From JAIBJN01 sp963748205 (GTDB lineage Bacteria; Actinomycetota; Thermoleophilia; Gaiellales; Gaiellaceae): a DNA stretch of 64,000 nt. The stretch is taken from assembly GCA_963748205.1 (NCBI GenBank), contig CAVVIB010000023.1:310001-374000 (forward strand), written 5' to 3'. Under the pieces are notes generated by a model. The model was given only the letters and a program-made list of their open reading frames with translations, did not search any database and was not told the origin of the DNA. The translations under genes were made by a program, and so were the position numbers. This document shows positions 27,577 through 35,123 of the stretch, in pieces (position 1 is the first letter of the stretch; each line of letters opens with the position of its first letter).

Positions 27577-28756
27577 GTGAAGGTCGCCGTGGTCGGGGCA
27601 GGCCTGGCGGGGCTCGCCGCAGCGGACGCGCTCGCGCGCGAGGGCGCGGAGGTCGTCGTGCTCGAGGCGCGCGAACGAGTCGGCGGGCGCGTCTGGTCGC
27701 ATCCATTCGCGGGCGGTGTTGCCGAGCGGGGTGCCGAGTTCGTCTTCGAGTCGGACGAGGTCCTGCGCGCGACCGCGGAGCGGCTCGGCCTCCGTCTCTA
27801 CCGCAAGGGCACGCTCTACGGCGCCCGCGAGCCCCGCGGCGGCGAGCCGGCGACGATACGCCGACGTGGAGGCGGCCGCCGGGAGCCTGCGCGCGCTCGC
27901 GCCGCAGGGCACCGTCGCCGACGCGCTGGCGGCCTCGGGCCTCGACCCCGGCGTGCGCGAGGCGATCAAGGCGCGCGTCGAGATCTCGAGCGCGCATCCG
28001 GCGAGCGACCTCGACGCGGAGGTGCTCGCGGAGACCGGCGCCGGCTTCGGGAGCTTCGACACCTACGGCGTCGAGGGCGGTAACAACCGTCTCGCAGCGG
28101 GCCTGGCGACGCACCTCGCCGTCCATGTCGGCTCGCCCGTCGAGTCCGTCGTGTGGACGGAAGCCTCCGTCCGCGTGCAGGGCGGCGGCTTCGAGGTCGA
28201 CGCCGACCGCGCGGTGCTCGCCGCGCCCGCGACCGCCGTCGAGCGGATCCATTTCGATCCGCCGCTCCCGGCCGCGAAGGCGATGGCGCTCGCCGGCGTT
28301 CGCTACGGCCAGGCGGCGAAGCTGCACGTGCCGCTGCGCTCGCCGTTCGAGCCGAGCGCGGTGCTGGCGGTGCCCGACCGCTACTGGACCTACACCCAGC
28401 TCGGGCCGGACGGCCTGCCCGCGGGATTTGCCGCGGCTTTCGCGGGCACGGAGGGAGCGCTCGCGCGCCTGCACGTCGGGGAAGGTCCGGAGCGTTGGCT
28501 CGAGGCGCTCGCCGATCTCCGGCCCGAGCTCGACCTCGAGCCGGGCGGCGCGATGCTGACGGCCTGGAGCGACGATCCGTGGACGCTCGGCGCCTACTCG
28601 GCGCCGTCCCTCTCGGCCCCGTTGCAGACCGACGAGCTCCAGCGCCCGGTCGGCCCGCTCGCGTTCGCAGGGGAGCACACCGCCGGCGAGTGGCACGGCC
28701 TCATGGAGGGAGCGCTGCGGAGTGGCCTCCGCGCCGCGGCGAACCTCCGAGGCTAG
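27577..28756 (+). CDS. FAD-dependent amine oxidase (apparent frameshift near 27850)
   Basis: About 392 residues. GTG 27577 begins directly with the dinucleotide-binding motif KVAVVGAGLAGLAAADALAREGAEVVVLEARERVGGRVWS, followed by the GG-doublet motif and ERGAEFVFESDEVL. The frame shifts +1 near 27850, after which the substrate domain and the C-terminal FAD motif continue (FAGEHTAGEWHGLMEGALRSGLRAAANL). This is the monoamine-oxidase/FAD oxidase fold; the substrate could be an amine, protoporphyrinogen or carotenoid. It begins 17 bases after gltB and may be co-transcribed with it. Its TAG overlaps the stop of the convergent MarR gene. Confidence 0.75.
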
Positions 28757-29190
28757 CCGGCGACCGAGCCGACCAGCGCGCGCAGTTCGCCGAGCAGACC
28801 CTCGGTGCGGTCGCGGCCCAGGTCGTCCCGGACGCGCCGCTGGGCCTCCCGCCAGCCCGGGCGGGCCGCCTCGAGGCGCGAGAGCCCCTCGTCCGTGAGG
28901 GAGAGGAGCCGCTGCCGGCGGTCGGGCCCGGGCTCCTCGGCGACAAGGCCGGCCTTGACGAGCGGCGCGGCCTCGCGGGCGAGCGTGGAGCGGTCCATGA
29001 CGAGGCGCGCCGCGAGGTGGCCCACCGGCGCCGGGCCCTCGACCTCGAGGCGGGCGAGGATGGAGTACTGCGTCGTCCGCAGCCCGTAGGGGGCGAGGGC
29101 CTCGTCGTAGATCCGCGCGACGGCGCGGGTGGCCATGCGCAGCGTCGCGCAGACACACGGCGACTGAACCGGAGCGACCCCTGCAGGCAC
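28753..29190 (-). CDS. MarR-family transcriptional regulator
   Basis: A 145-residue winged-helix regulator. The N-terminus CVCATLRMATRAVARIYDEALAPYGLRTTQYSILARLEVEG matches MarR helix 1 and 2; the recognition helix region is VGHLAARLVMDRSTLAREAAPLVKAGLVAEEPGPDRRQRLLSLTDEG. Two cysteines (CVC) near the N-terminus could be redox or metal sensing, but that is speculation. GTG 29190 is chosen because the CVC segment is conserved in relatives; ATG 29136 is an alternative. It is divergent from an MFS transporter with a palindromic operator between them. Confidence 0.8.
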   Translation of the reverse strand: MPAGVAPVQSPCVCATLRMATRAVARIYDEALAPYGLRTTQYSILARLEVEGPAPVGHLAARLVMDRSTLAREAAPLVKAGLVAEEPGPDRRQRLLSLTDEGLSRLEAARPGWREAQRRVRDDLGRDRTEGLLGELRALVGSVAG

Positions 29191-29212
29191 GATAGGAGTA
29201 TATACCCCTATC
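29191..29212. promoter_or_regulatory. Palindromic operator between marR and MFS genes
   Basis: GATAGGAGTAT followed directly by ATACCCCTATC: the 11-base arms match in 10 of 11 positions. It is A/T-rich against a GC-rich background, touches the MarR start codon and lies 16 bases before the MFS ATG. Size and placement suit a MarR dimer repressing both genes. Confidence 0.65.
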
Positions 29213-29228
29213 TGGTAAGTTCCGCCCG

Positions 29229-30491
29229 ATGACGTCGCGCGTCCACTACGCCTGGATCGTCGTCGGGGTCGGCTTCGTCGCGCTCGTGATGTCGGCGGGC
29301 TTCCGCTCGACGGCCGGCGTGCTGCTGCTCCCGCTTCACGACGAATTCGGCTGGAGCCACGAGACGATCGGGCTCGCCGTCTCGCTCAACCTTCTCTGCT
29401 TCGGCCTCGGGGCGCCCTTTGCGGCCGCCCTCGTCGAGCGCCTCGGCATGCGGCGCGTGGTCGGCGCCGCGCTCGCCGTCATCGCTGTCTCCTCGCTCCT
29501 CACCGTCGGGATGACCCAGCCGTGGCAGCTCTTCCTGCTCTGGGGCGTCGTCAACGGGCTCGCCACCGGTGCGGTCTCCGTCCCGCTCGCGGCGATCATC
29601 GCCAACCGGTGGTTCGTCGAGCGGCGCGGCCTCGTCACGGGCGTCCTCACGGCGAGCAACGCCTCCGGCCAGCTCGTCTTCCTGCCGCTCCTCGCCTGGG
29701 TGGCCGGGATGGACTGGCGCTACGCGGCGCTCCTCGTCGCAGTGGCGGCGCTCGCTTTCGTGCTGCCGCTCGTCCTCATCTTCATGCGCGACCGGCCCCG
29801 CGACGTCGGTGAGCGGCCCTACGGCGCGCCCGCGGAATGGCAGGAGCCGCCGGCGGCGCCGCCCGCCCTCGGCGCGGTGCTGAGCGGCCTCCGGGCCGGC
29901 GCTCGCTCGCGGACGTTCTGGCTCCTCGCGGCGACGTTCTTCGTCTGCGGCGCGACGACGAACGGGCTCGTGTCGACGCATCTGATCCCGGCCGCACACG
30001 ACCACGGGATCGCCCAGGTGAGCGCGGCGGCGCTCCTCGCCCTGATCGGCGCCTTCGACATCGCGGGCACGGTCGGCTCGGGGTGGCTCACCGACCGGTA
30101 CGACCCGCGGAAGCTCCTGCTCGTGTACTACGGCTTCCGCGGCCTCGCGCTCCTGGCGCTGCCCGTCGCGTTCGGCTCCGAGTACGCGGCCCTCGTCGCC
30201 TTCGCCGTCGTCTACGGGCTCGACTGGGTGGCCACGGTGCCGCCCACGTCGGCGCTCGCCACCTCGGCGTTTCCGACCCAGTCGGGCGTCGTCTTCGCCT
30301 GGATCTTCAGCGCGCATCAGCTCGGTGCGGCGACGGCCGCGTGGATCGCCGGGCTGACGCGGACGGAGACAGGCGCCTACACGATCGCGTTCGTGGGCGC
30401 GGGCATGCTCGCGCTCGCTGCCGCCTTCGCCGTGCTCCTCATCTCGAAGGGCCCGCGCCGGCCGCCGGTCGAGGCGCCCGCGATGGTCTGA
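29229..30491 (+). CDS. MFS transporter (OFA/monocarboxylate-like), MarR-controlled
   Basis: A 420-residue, twelve-helix major facilitator. It starts at ATG 29229 (MTSRVHYAWIVVGVGFVALVMSAGFRSTAGVLLLPLHDEFGWSHETIG), a pattern found in the oxalate/formate and monocarboxylate antiporter group; ANRWFVERRGLVTGVLTASNASGQLVF is its helix 4-5 segment and GSGWLTDRYDPRKLLLVYY the helix 8-9 loop. Substrate is probably an organic anion or drug. The divergent marR gene and the operator at 29191-29212 imply ligand-inducible expression. Confidence 0.8.
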   Translation: MTSRVHYAWIVVGVGFVALVMSAGFRSTAGVLLLPLHDEFGWSHETIGLAVSLNLLCFGLGAPFAAALVERLGMRRVVGAALAVIAVSSLLTVGMTQPWQLFLLWGVVNGLATGAVSVPLAAIIANRWFVERRGLVTGVLTASNASGQLVFLPLLAWVAGMDWRYAALLVAVAALAFVLPLVLIFMRDRPRDVGERPYGAPAEWQEPPAAPPALGAVLSGLRAGARSRTFWLLAATFFVCGATTNGLVSTHLIPAAHDHGIAQVSAAALLALIGAFDIAGTVGSGWLTDRYDPRKLLLVYYGFRGLALLALPVAFGSEYAALVAFAVVYGLDWVATVPPTSALATSAFPTQSGVVFAWIFSAHQLGAATAAWIAGLTRTETGAYTIAFVGAGMLALAAAFAVLLISKGPRRPPVEAPAMV

Positions 30492-30556
30492 AATGTGGAG
30501 TCGTCAATTACCTGCTTCTTTATCCGGCCATCGGCCCGGATTCTTCTCTGGATCTC

Positions 30557-30585
30557 TTGCCAACGTCGGATGCGTGCGCTATCCT
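30557..30585 (+). promoter_or_regulatory. Strong sigma70-like promoter of the 47-residue ORF
   Basis: TTGCCA (30557-30562), exactly 17 bases, TATCCT (30580-30585). This is among the best -35/-10 matches in the window and points to a highly expressed small transcript starting near 30592. Confidence 0.6.
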
Positions 30586-30615
30586 CGCGCTTCGTACCCG
30601 GCGAAAGGCAACTCT

Positions 30616-30759
30616 ATGACCAACGCTTTCAACATGACCAGGCTCGAGGCGGCGACGCCCGCGGCGATGCCGGCGTGGTCGAACGCAGCCGGTCGCATCG
30701 TGGCTCCGGCCAACGACGGGTCCATCCCTCGCAACGAGGTGCATGCGCTAGCGATCTAG
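30616..30759 (+). CDS. 47-residue small protein with its own promoter and terminator
   Basis: A short ORF (MTNAFNMTRLEAATPAAM... ending NEVHALAI) starting at ATG 30616 behind an AAAGGCA site and ending at TAG 30759. It is framed by a strong promoter at 30557-30585 and a hairpin terminator at 30780-30800, so it forms a complete minimal gene. The sequence is neither membrane-like nor cysteine-rich and I recognise no family. It could be a small regulatory protein; an sRNA that happens to contain an ORF is the alternative. Confidence 0.5.
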   Translation: MTNAFNMTRLEAATPAAMPAWSNAAGRIVAPANDGSIPRNEVHALAI

Positions 30760-30779
30760 CGTCATACACGCTCCACGCG

Positions 30780-30810
30780 AGGCGACCCGACGGGTCGCCT
30801 TCGTCGTTTC
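30780..30810 (+). terminator. Hairpin terminator after the 47-residue ORF
   Basis: AGGCGACCC (30780-30788) and GGGTCGCCT (30792-30800) form nine perfect pairs with a 3-base loop, followed by a U-containing tail (TCGTCGTTTC). The tail is imperfect, so some read-through into the next small ORF is possible. Confidence 0.65.
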
Positions 30811-30850
30811 AAGGCCGGAAATAGGACTGTCGGATAAGGACGGGCTTTTG

Positions 30851-30894
30851 CCTGCGGTTTTTCCGAGACCTGCGGCGATCTCCGCGTAGGAGAT
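30851..30894 (+). promoter_or_regulatory. Structured leader before the 67-residue ORF and rtcB
   Basis: The stretch holds a direct repeat CCTGCGG (30851-30857 and 30869-30875) and a perfect 6-bp hairpin ATCTCC (30878-30883) / GGAGAT (30889-30894). It lies in the otherwise empty 30801-30946 region before a strong ribosome-binding site. I do not recognise a riboswitch class; a structured 5' leader is inferred. Confidence 0.3.
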
Positions 30895-30946
30895 GGCCGG
30901 AGGGACATCGGTCGCCCTCTACCAAACGACGGTGAAGGAGGAAGGG

Positions 30947-31150
30947 ATGCACCAGCAGCACATGCTCCAGCTCGCGTCGCGGCGCGCCCGCGAACACGAG
31001 CCGCTTCGGGCGGCCGAGGTCAGTCTTCGCGCCCGGGAGCTCGCTCGGCTGCAGGAACGCGACCGCGCTGGGCCGAGCGACGAGCGCGAAGGGTCGGCCC
31101 GCGGTGACCGCAAGTCGCGGCGCGTGCCGGCCCGGGCGCTCGGGGTCTAG
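30947..31150 (+). CDS. 67-residue charged small protein upstream of rtcB
   Basis: It starts at ATG 30947 behind an excellent ribosome-binding site (GAAGGAGGAAGGG). The protein (MHQQHMLQLASRRAREHEPLR...) is predicted helical and strongly charged (R/E/D), with no membrane segment or cysteine. I recognise no family. The good translation signal and its place ahead of a 31-residue ORF and rtcB on the same strand support a real gene in a small operon. Confidence 0.5.
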   Translation: MHQQHMLQLASRRAREHEPLRAAEVSLRARELARLQERDRAGPSDEREGSARGDRKSRRVPARALGV

Positions 31151-31156
31151 GCGAGA

Positions 31157-31184
31157 GGCGCGCTCCCCACGCCGGGGGCGCGCC
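31157..31184 (+). other. Stable GC hairpin between two small ORFs
   Basis: GGCGCGCTCCC (31157-31167) pairs with GGGGGCGCGCC (31174-31184), 11 pairs including one G-U, around a 6-base loop. No U-run follows, so it is more likely an mRNA processing or stability element than a terminator. Confidence 0.45.
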
Positions 31185-31219
31185 GACCGCCTCGACAGGC
31201 AGGAAAGGAGGTGAGGGTC

Positions 31220-31315
31220 GTGATCGTGGCCATCGCCATCTGCGCTGCCACCGCGGTCGCGGCGATCGTCTACGTCGCCGCGTGGCTGTTCCCCGCCAGG
31301 CCCGACGATTCGTGA
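31220..31315 (+). CDS. 31-residue single-helix membrane protein
   Basis: A very short ORF from GTG 31220 (MIVAIAICAATAVAAIV...) to TGA 31315. An ideal ribosome-binding site (AGGAAAGGAGG, 31201-31211) stands 8 bases upstream. Residues 2-24 are one hydrophobic helix ending in LFPARPDDS, giving a likely N-out or N-in single-pass micropeptide. GTG 31211 is in frame but overlaps the ribosome-binding site. It sits 68 bases before rtcB and probably shares its mRNA. Function unknown. Confidence 0.55.
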   Translation: MIVAIAICAATAVAAIVYVAAWLFPARPDDS

Positions 31316-31383
31316 GTCGTCCCCGCACCCGGTTCGCATCCGCCCAGCCCCTCGGCGAGAATCCACACACGGGAGGAGCCCAC

Positions 31384-32616
31384 ATGGGCACGATCAAGAC
31401 GTTCGGCCCCGTCGACGAACGGAGCCTGGCCCAGCTCGAGCGGTGCATGGACGCAGGCGACGCCGACTTCGGCGTGCTCTGCGCCGACCACCACGTCGGC
31501 TACTCGCAGCCGATCGGCGGCGGCATCGCCTACGAGGGCTACGTCTCGCCCTCGGGCGTCGGCTACGACATCGGCTGCGGCAACAAGGCGGTGCGCACCG
31601 AGCTGGCCCGGGCCGACCTCGACGAGCTCGGCGGCGTCGAGGCGCTCATGCGCGAGATCGTGCGGCGCATCTCGTTCGGCGTCGGCCTCTCCGCCCGCGA
31701 GCGCGCCGACCACCCGGTGCTGGAGCGAATCCGCAACGCGGACTTCGAGCCGCAGCGGAAGCTGTCCCGGCTCGCGGAGGAACAGCTCGGCACGGTCGGC
31801 TCCGGCAACCACTACGTCAACCTGATGGAGGACGAGGACGGTCGCGTCTGGGTCGGCGTCCACTTCGGCTCGCGCGGCTTCGGCCACCGGACGGCCTCCG
31901 GCTTCCTCGCGCTCGCCCAGGGTCTGTCCTTCGAGGGCAAGGCCTCCGAGGGCGAGATGGACGCGCCGCCGACGCTCTTCCCCGCCGAGTCCGAGCTCGG
32001 CGAGTCATACGTCTCCGCGATGCAGCTCGCGGGCGAGTACGCCTACGCCGGCCGGGACATCGTCGTCGGCAAGGTGCTCGAGATCCTCGGGGCCGAGGCG
32101 GTGCAGGAGGTCCACAACCACCACAACTTCGCCTGGCGCGAAGAGCACTTCGGGCGGGACTACTGGGTGATCCGCAAGGGCTGCACGCCTGCCCGCCCGG
32201 GCCAGGAGGGCTTCGTCGGCGGCTCGATGGGCGACGAGTCCGTGATCCTCGAGGGCGTCGACGGAGAGAACGCCGAAGCTTCGCTCTACTCGACGGTGCA
32301 CGGCGCCGGCCGCGTGATGAGCCGCTCCCAGGCGGCGGGACGCTTCCGCTGGCGCAAGCACGTCGTGGACGGGAAGAAGGTCCGCGTGCGCGAGCAGGTC
32401 AAGCCCGGCGTGGTCGACTGGCCGGCCGTGCAGGAGCGGCTGCGCTCGCAGGGCATCGTCCTGGTCGGCGGCGGCGCGGACGAGGCGCCCGAGGTCTACA
32501 AGCGCCTCCCCGAGGTGCTCGATGCGCACGCCGGCACGATCCGGGTCAAGCACACGCTGCGCCCGCTCGGCGTCGCCATGGCCGGCGGGGACGTCTTCGA
32601 TCCCTACAAGGACTAG
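31384..32616 (+). CDS. rtcB: RtcB-family RNA ligase
   Basis: A 410-residue RtcB homologue, which joins 3'-phosphate or 2',3'-cyclic phosphate RNA ends to 5'-OH ends using GTP and manganese. Metal-site motifs are seen: GYDIGCGN (residues 60-67), GSGNHYVNL (139-147), HFGSRGFGH (160-168) and NHHNFAWREEH (245-255). The guanylylated histidine is H306 in HGAGRVMSR. The length is at the short end for RtcB (usually 390-490). ATG 31384 follows GGGAGGAG. No archease or RtcA gene is adjacent; instead two small ORFs precede it, so a role in RNA repair after toxin or stress cleavage is possible. Confidence 0.88.
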   Translation: MGTIKTFGPVDERSLAQLERCMDAGDADFGVLCADHHVGYSQPIGGGIAYEGYVSPSGVGYDIGCGNKAVRTELARADLDELGGVEALMREIVRRISFGVGLSARERADHPVLERIRNADFEPQRKLSRLAEEQLGTVGSGNHYVNLMEDEDGRVWVGVHFGSRGFGHRTASGFLALAQGLSFEGKASEGEMDAPPTLFPAESELGESYVSAMQLAGEYAYAGRDIVVGKVLEILGAEAVQEVHNHHNFAWREEHFGRDYWVIRKGCTPARPGQEGFVGGSMGDESVILEGVDGENAEASLYSTVHGAGRVMSRSQAAGRFRWRKHVVDGKKVRVREQVKPGVVDWPAVQERLRSQGIVLVGGGADEAPEVYKRLPEVLDAHAGTIRVKHTLRPLGVAMAGGDVFDPYKD

Positions 32617-32936
32617 CTCTCGGTCCGGTCGCGGTCGAGCGTCAGAGCCTCGGCGATCACGACCTCGTAGAACTCCTCACCGGTCACGCTCGTGCCCACG
32701 CTGGCCGCGACCTCGTCGCGGAGCATCGCCCCGCTCGCGAAGGCGTCCGTCGCCGCCTCCATGGTCGCCCAGAACGAGATGCCCATCCCACGGTCGTTGT
32801 CGTGGTCGACCAGGATGAGCACGCCGCGAAAGCCGGTGGAGTCGCGCAACCAGGGCACGACCTGCTCGCGGTAGATGCGAACGCCCTCGACCATGCGCTC
32901 GGGATCGCCTTCGAAGGTGGTGACTCGCGCGATCAA
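32613..32936 (-). CDS. Dimeric alpha/beta-barrel protein (ABM-like)
   Basis: A 107-residue ferredoxin-like fold protein: VTTFEGDPERMVEGVRIYREQVVPWLRDSTGFRGVLILVDHDNDRGMGISFWATMEAATDAFA. This matches the antibiotic-biosynthesis-monooxygenase/dimeric barrel group, but no catalytic residues are obvious. The only plausible start is TTG 32936. The stop overlaps the end of rtcB on the opposite strand. A paralogue lies 13 bases upstream, so the two may form a heterodimer. Confidence 0.6.
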   Translation of the reverse strand: MIARVTTFEGDPERMVEGVRIYREQVVPWLRDSTGFRGVLILVDHDNDRGMGISFWATMEAATDAFASGAMLRDEVAASVGTSVTGEEFYEVVIAEALTLDRDRTES

Positions 32937-32949
32937 CCTCGGGGCGAGT

Positions 32950-33267
32950 CTACGCCCGCGCGGGGCCGGAATCCACGCGCTCGTCGAGCACGACCTCGTA
33001 GCGCTCGACGCTCTCGAGCTCGGCGCCCGCGGTGGCGATCATGCTCTCGCGCACCGCGGCCCGGCCGCGCTCGCTGCGTTCCAGAGCGTCCAGGTCCTCC
33101 CAGAGCGTCACGAACCGCGCGCTGCCCGTCTCGGCCGACGTGAGAATGACGAGGCCGCAGTAGCCCTCGAACTCCTGCAGCCAGGTGAGCATCGAGTCCG
33201 CCGCCATCTTGGCGGTCACCCCGACCTCGGGGCCGGCTCCTCGCACGGTGGTGACGCTCGCGAACAC
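32950..33267 (-). CDS. Dimeric alpha/beta-barrel protein, paralogue of its neighbour
   Basis: A 105-residue protein: ASVTTVRGAGPEVGVTAKMAADSMLTWLQEFEGYCGLVILTSAETGSARFVTLWEDLDALERSERGRAAVRESM. The strand-helix-strand layout and the GLVIL-to-FVTLWE core parallel the gene at 32613-32936, suggesting duplication. Start is GTG 33267; an upstream in-frame ATG at 33315 would overlap the desaturase promoter area. Function unknown; such proteins include monooxygenases and stress-responsive barrels. Confidence 0.6.
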   Translation of the reverse strand: MFASVTTVRGAGPEVGVTAKMAADSMLTWLQEFEGYCGLVILTSAETGSARFVTLWEDLDALERSERGRAAVRESMIATAGAELESVERYEVVLDERVDSGPARA

Positions 33268-33392
33268 GGCCTCGAAGCTTAGTCGCGCCGGGCAATGGCC
33301 GTTGAGCGGGATCAAGGCGGGTCGCGCCCGCGCCGATGGACTGCAACCTTCCCCGCAGGTTCGCCGTCTCTACCACCGACCGACCGAGGCAC

Positions 33393-34340
33393 ATGGATCA
33401 AGCATTCGAGACACCAGTCAAGGTCGCGACCGTCCGCGAGCGGACGAGCGTCGCGAGCCAGATCGCCACGGTGGCCGCCGTGGTCATCCCGCCGTTGGGG
33501 CTCCTCTCGGCCATGGGGCTTCTCTGGGGCGTGGCGTTCCACTGGGTCGACCTGGTGCTGCTCGTCGTTCTCTATTTCCTCACCGCGGTCGGCAACGCGG
33601 TCGGCTTCCACCGCTACTTCACCCACAAGAGCTTCGAGACCGGGCCGGTCGTGAAGGCCTCGCTCGCGATCCTCGGCTCGATGGCGATGCAGGGACCTGT
33701 CACGCAGTGGGTGACGGACCACCGCAAGCACCACGCGTTCTCGGACAAGCCCGGCGATCCGCATTCGCCGCACGTCGGCCACGGCGAGGGCGTGCTCGCG
33801 AGCGCGCGCGGCTTCGTGCACTCGCACGTCGGCTGGCTCTTCACGCTCAAGGGCATGGAGCGCGGCCGCGAGTACGGGAAGGACCTCTACGACGACCGCC
33901 TCGTGCGGACGATCGACCGCCTCTACGTGCTCTGGGTCGTCCTCACGCTCGGGATCCCGTTCGCGGTCGGGTTCCTCGTCGGCGGGTCGGTGGCGCGCGG
34001 CTTCGAGGCGATGGTCTGGGCCGGCCTCCTGCGCATCTTCCTCTACCAGCACGCGACCTTCAGCGTGAACTCGATCTGCCACATGTTCGGCCGCAAGGAC
34101 TACGCCTCGCGCGACGAGGCGCGGAACAACTGGGTGATCGCCGCGCTCGTCCTCGGCGAGGGCTGGCACAACAACCACCATGCGTTCCCGAGCTCTGCCC
34201 GCCACGGGCTGCACCGCTGGCAGGTGGACGGCTCCTGGCTGGTGATCCGCACGCTCGAGAAGCTCGGGCTCGCGTGGGACGTGAAGCGTCCGACGCCCGA
34301 GCAGATGGCCCGGCGGCGGGTTCAGCCCTCCGAGGCCTGA
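33393..34340 (+). CDS. Acyl-CoA/acyl-lipid fatty acid desaturase
   Basis: A 315-residue membrane di-iron desaturase of the DesA3/OLE1-like type, introducing a double bond (probably delta-9) into acyl chains. The three histidine boxes are complete: HRYFTH, HRKHHAF and HNNHHAF. Hydrophobic hairpins lie at about 25-70 and 175-225. I start it at ATG 33393 (MDQAFETPVKVATVRERTSV); an ATG at 33336 would add a non-conserved extension. Electron donor not encoded nearby. Its end overlaps the convergent hydrolase by 19 bp. Confidence 0.88.
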   Translation: MDQAFETPVKVATVRERTSVASQIATVAAVVIPPLGLLSAMGLLWGVAFHWVDLVLLVVLYFLTAVGNAVGFHRYFTHKSFETGPVVKASLAILGSMAMQGPVTQWVTDHRKHHAFSDKPGDPHSPHVGHGEGVLASARGFVHSHVGWLFTLKGMERGREYGKDLYDDRLVRTIDRLYVLWVVLTLGIPFAVGFLVGGSVARGFEAMVWAGLLRIFLYQHATFSVNSICHMFGRKDYASRDEARNNWVIAALVLGEGWHNNHHAFPSSARHGLHRWQVDGSWLVIRTLEKLGLAWDVKRPTPEQMARRRVQPSEA

Positions 34341-34942
34341 AACCGCTCCAGCTCGGCCGCGACGAGCGTCGCCCAGCGGCCCGCCCGCGGAAGCGGGATC
34401 GCGGCGCCCCAGGGAGCGCGGGCGGCGACGGGGTGAACGGCTCTCGGAATCAGCTGGTAGTCGCCCTCGACCCCGGCCGCCCGAGCGCGCTCGAAGCCGC
34501 GCAGTGAGCTCGACGGGCTGACGCCCGGGACGCCGGGCAGCGAGCGGTCCCACGCCCCGTGCACGACCGCGAGCCGGCGCCCGGCGAGGCCCGAGAGGTC
34601 GAGGCGGTCGGGGATCCACGGCGCCAGGCCCAGCACGGTGCGGACGGAGGGGTGCTTCGCGGCGCGGATCGCCACCGCGCCGCCCATCGAGAACCCGAGC
34701 AGGAGCGCGCGGCGCGGGGCGAGGGCCTCGAGCGCGGCCAGTGTGTCGTCTATGCACAGGTCGAGGCGCTGCCAGGACTTGATGCGGTAGCGCACCTCCG
34801 CGAACCCGAGGCCCGGGAACGTGGGCGCCAGGCGCTCGACGAGCCATTCGAGGGTCGGGCTCCAGGTTCCGGGCACTTCGGCGCGCCGGCCGCCGTTCAC
34901 GCAGACGACCGCTGCTCCGTCCGCAGGGCCCGTGACGCGCAT
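34322..34942 (-). CDS. Alpha/beta-hydrolase
   Basis: A 206-residue hydrolase. The oxyanion segment is VVCVNGGRRAEVPGTWSPTLEWLVERL, the nucleophile elbow LLLGFSMGGAVAIRAAKHPSVRTVLGLAPWIPD, then AVVHGAWDRSLPG (acid) and a terminal HPVAARAPWG His. NGG replaces the usual HGG. ATG 34942. Probably an esterase/lipase-like enzyme; substrate unknown. Confidence 0.7.
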   Translation of the reverse strand: MRVTGPADGAAVVCVNGGRRAEVPGTWSPTLEWLVERLAPTFPGLGFAEVRYRIKSWQRLDLCIDDTLAALEALAPRRALLLGFSMGGAVAIRAAKHPSVRTVLGLAPWIPDRLDLSGLAGRRLAVVHGAWDRSLPGVPGVSPSSSLRGFERARAAGVEGDYQLIPRAVHPVAARAPWGAAIPLPRAGRWATLVAAELERFQASEG

Positions 34943-35046
34943 GGTCGCTCCGGTTTCCAGCCTCTGCCTGTGCGCAGTCAGTTGTTCAGATCCTGTTCGG
35001 AGAGAGGTTTTGGCTGCATTTAGTGACTACGCTGGGTCTCCCAGTG

Positions 35047-35068
35047 ACTGGTGTCAACCGACATCAGT
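35047..35068. promoter_or_regulatory. Imperfect palindrome upstream of the L,D-transpeptidase gene
   Basis: ACTGGTGTC (35047-35055) and GACATCAGT (35060-35068) match as inverted repeats except for one base, with a 4-base spacer. It lies in the 181-bp intergenic region before the transpeptidase and may be an operator. Confidence 0.35.
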
Positions 35069-35083
35069 GGTCGTTTCGAGCCA

Positions 35084-35099
35084 TCACTCGTTCGAGTGA
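35084..35099. promoter_or_regulatory. Perfect 7-bp-arm palindrome upstream of the L,D-transpeptidase gene
   Basis: TCACTCG (35084-35090), two bases, CGAGTGA (35093-35099). It is 25 bases before the start codon. Together with the palindrome at 35047-35068 and two AGTGACT direct repeats nearby it suggests a regulated promoter. Confidence 0.35.
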
Positions 35100-35123
35100 A
35101 CGAGCGCCACGGCGCGCCGCCCG

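Noticed and set aside
30493..30759. An 88-residue version of the small ORF starting at 30493
   Set aside because: The upstream part overlaps the strong promoter at 30557-30585, and only ATG 30616 follows a plausible ribosome-binding site.
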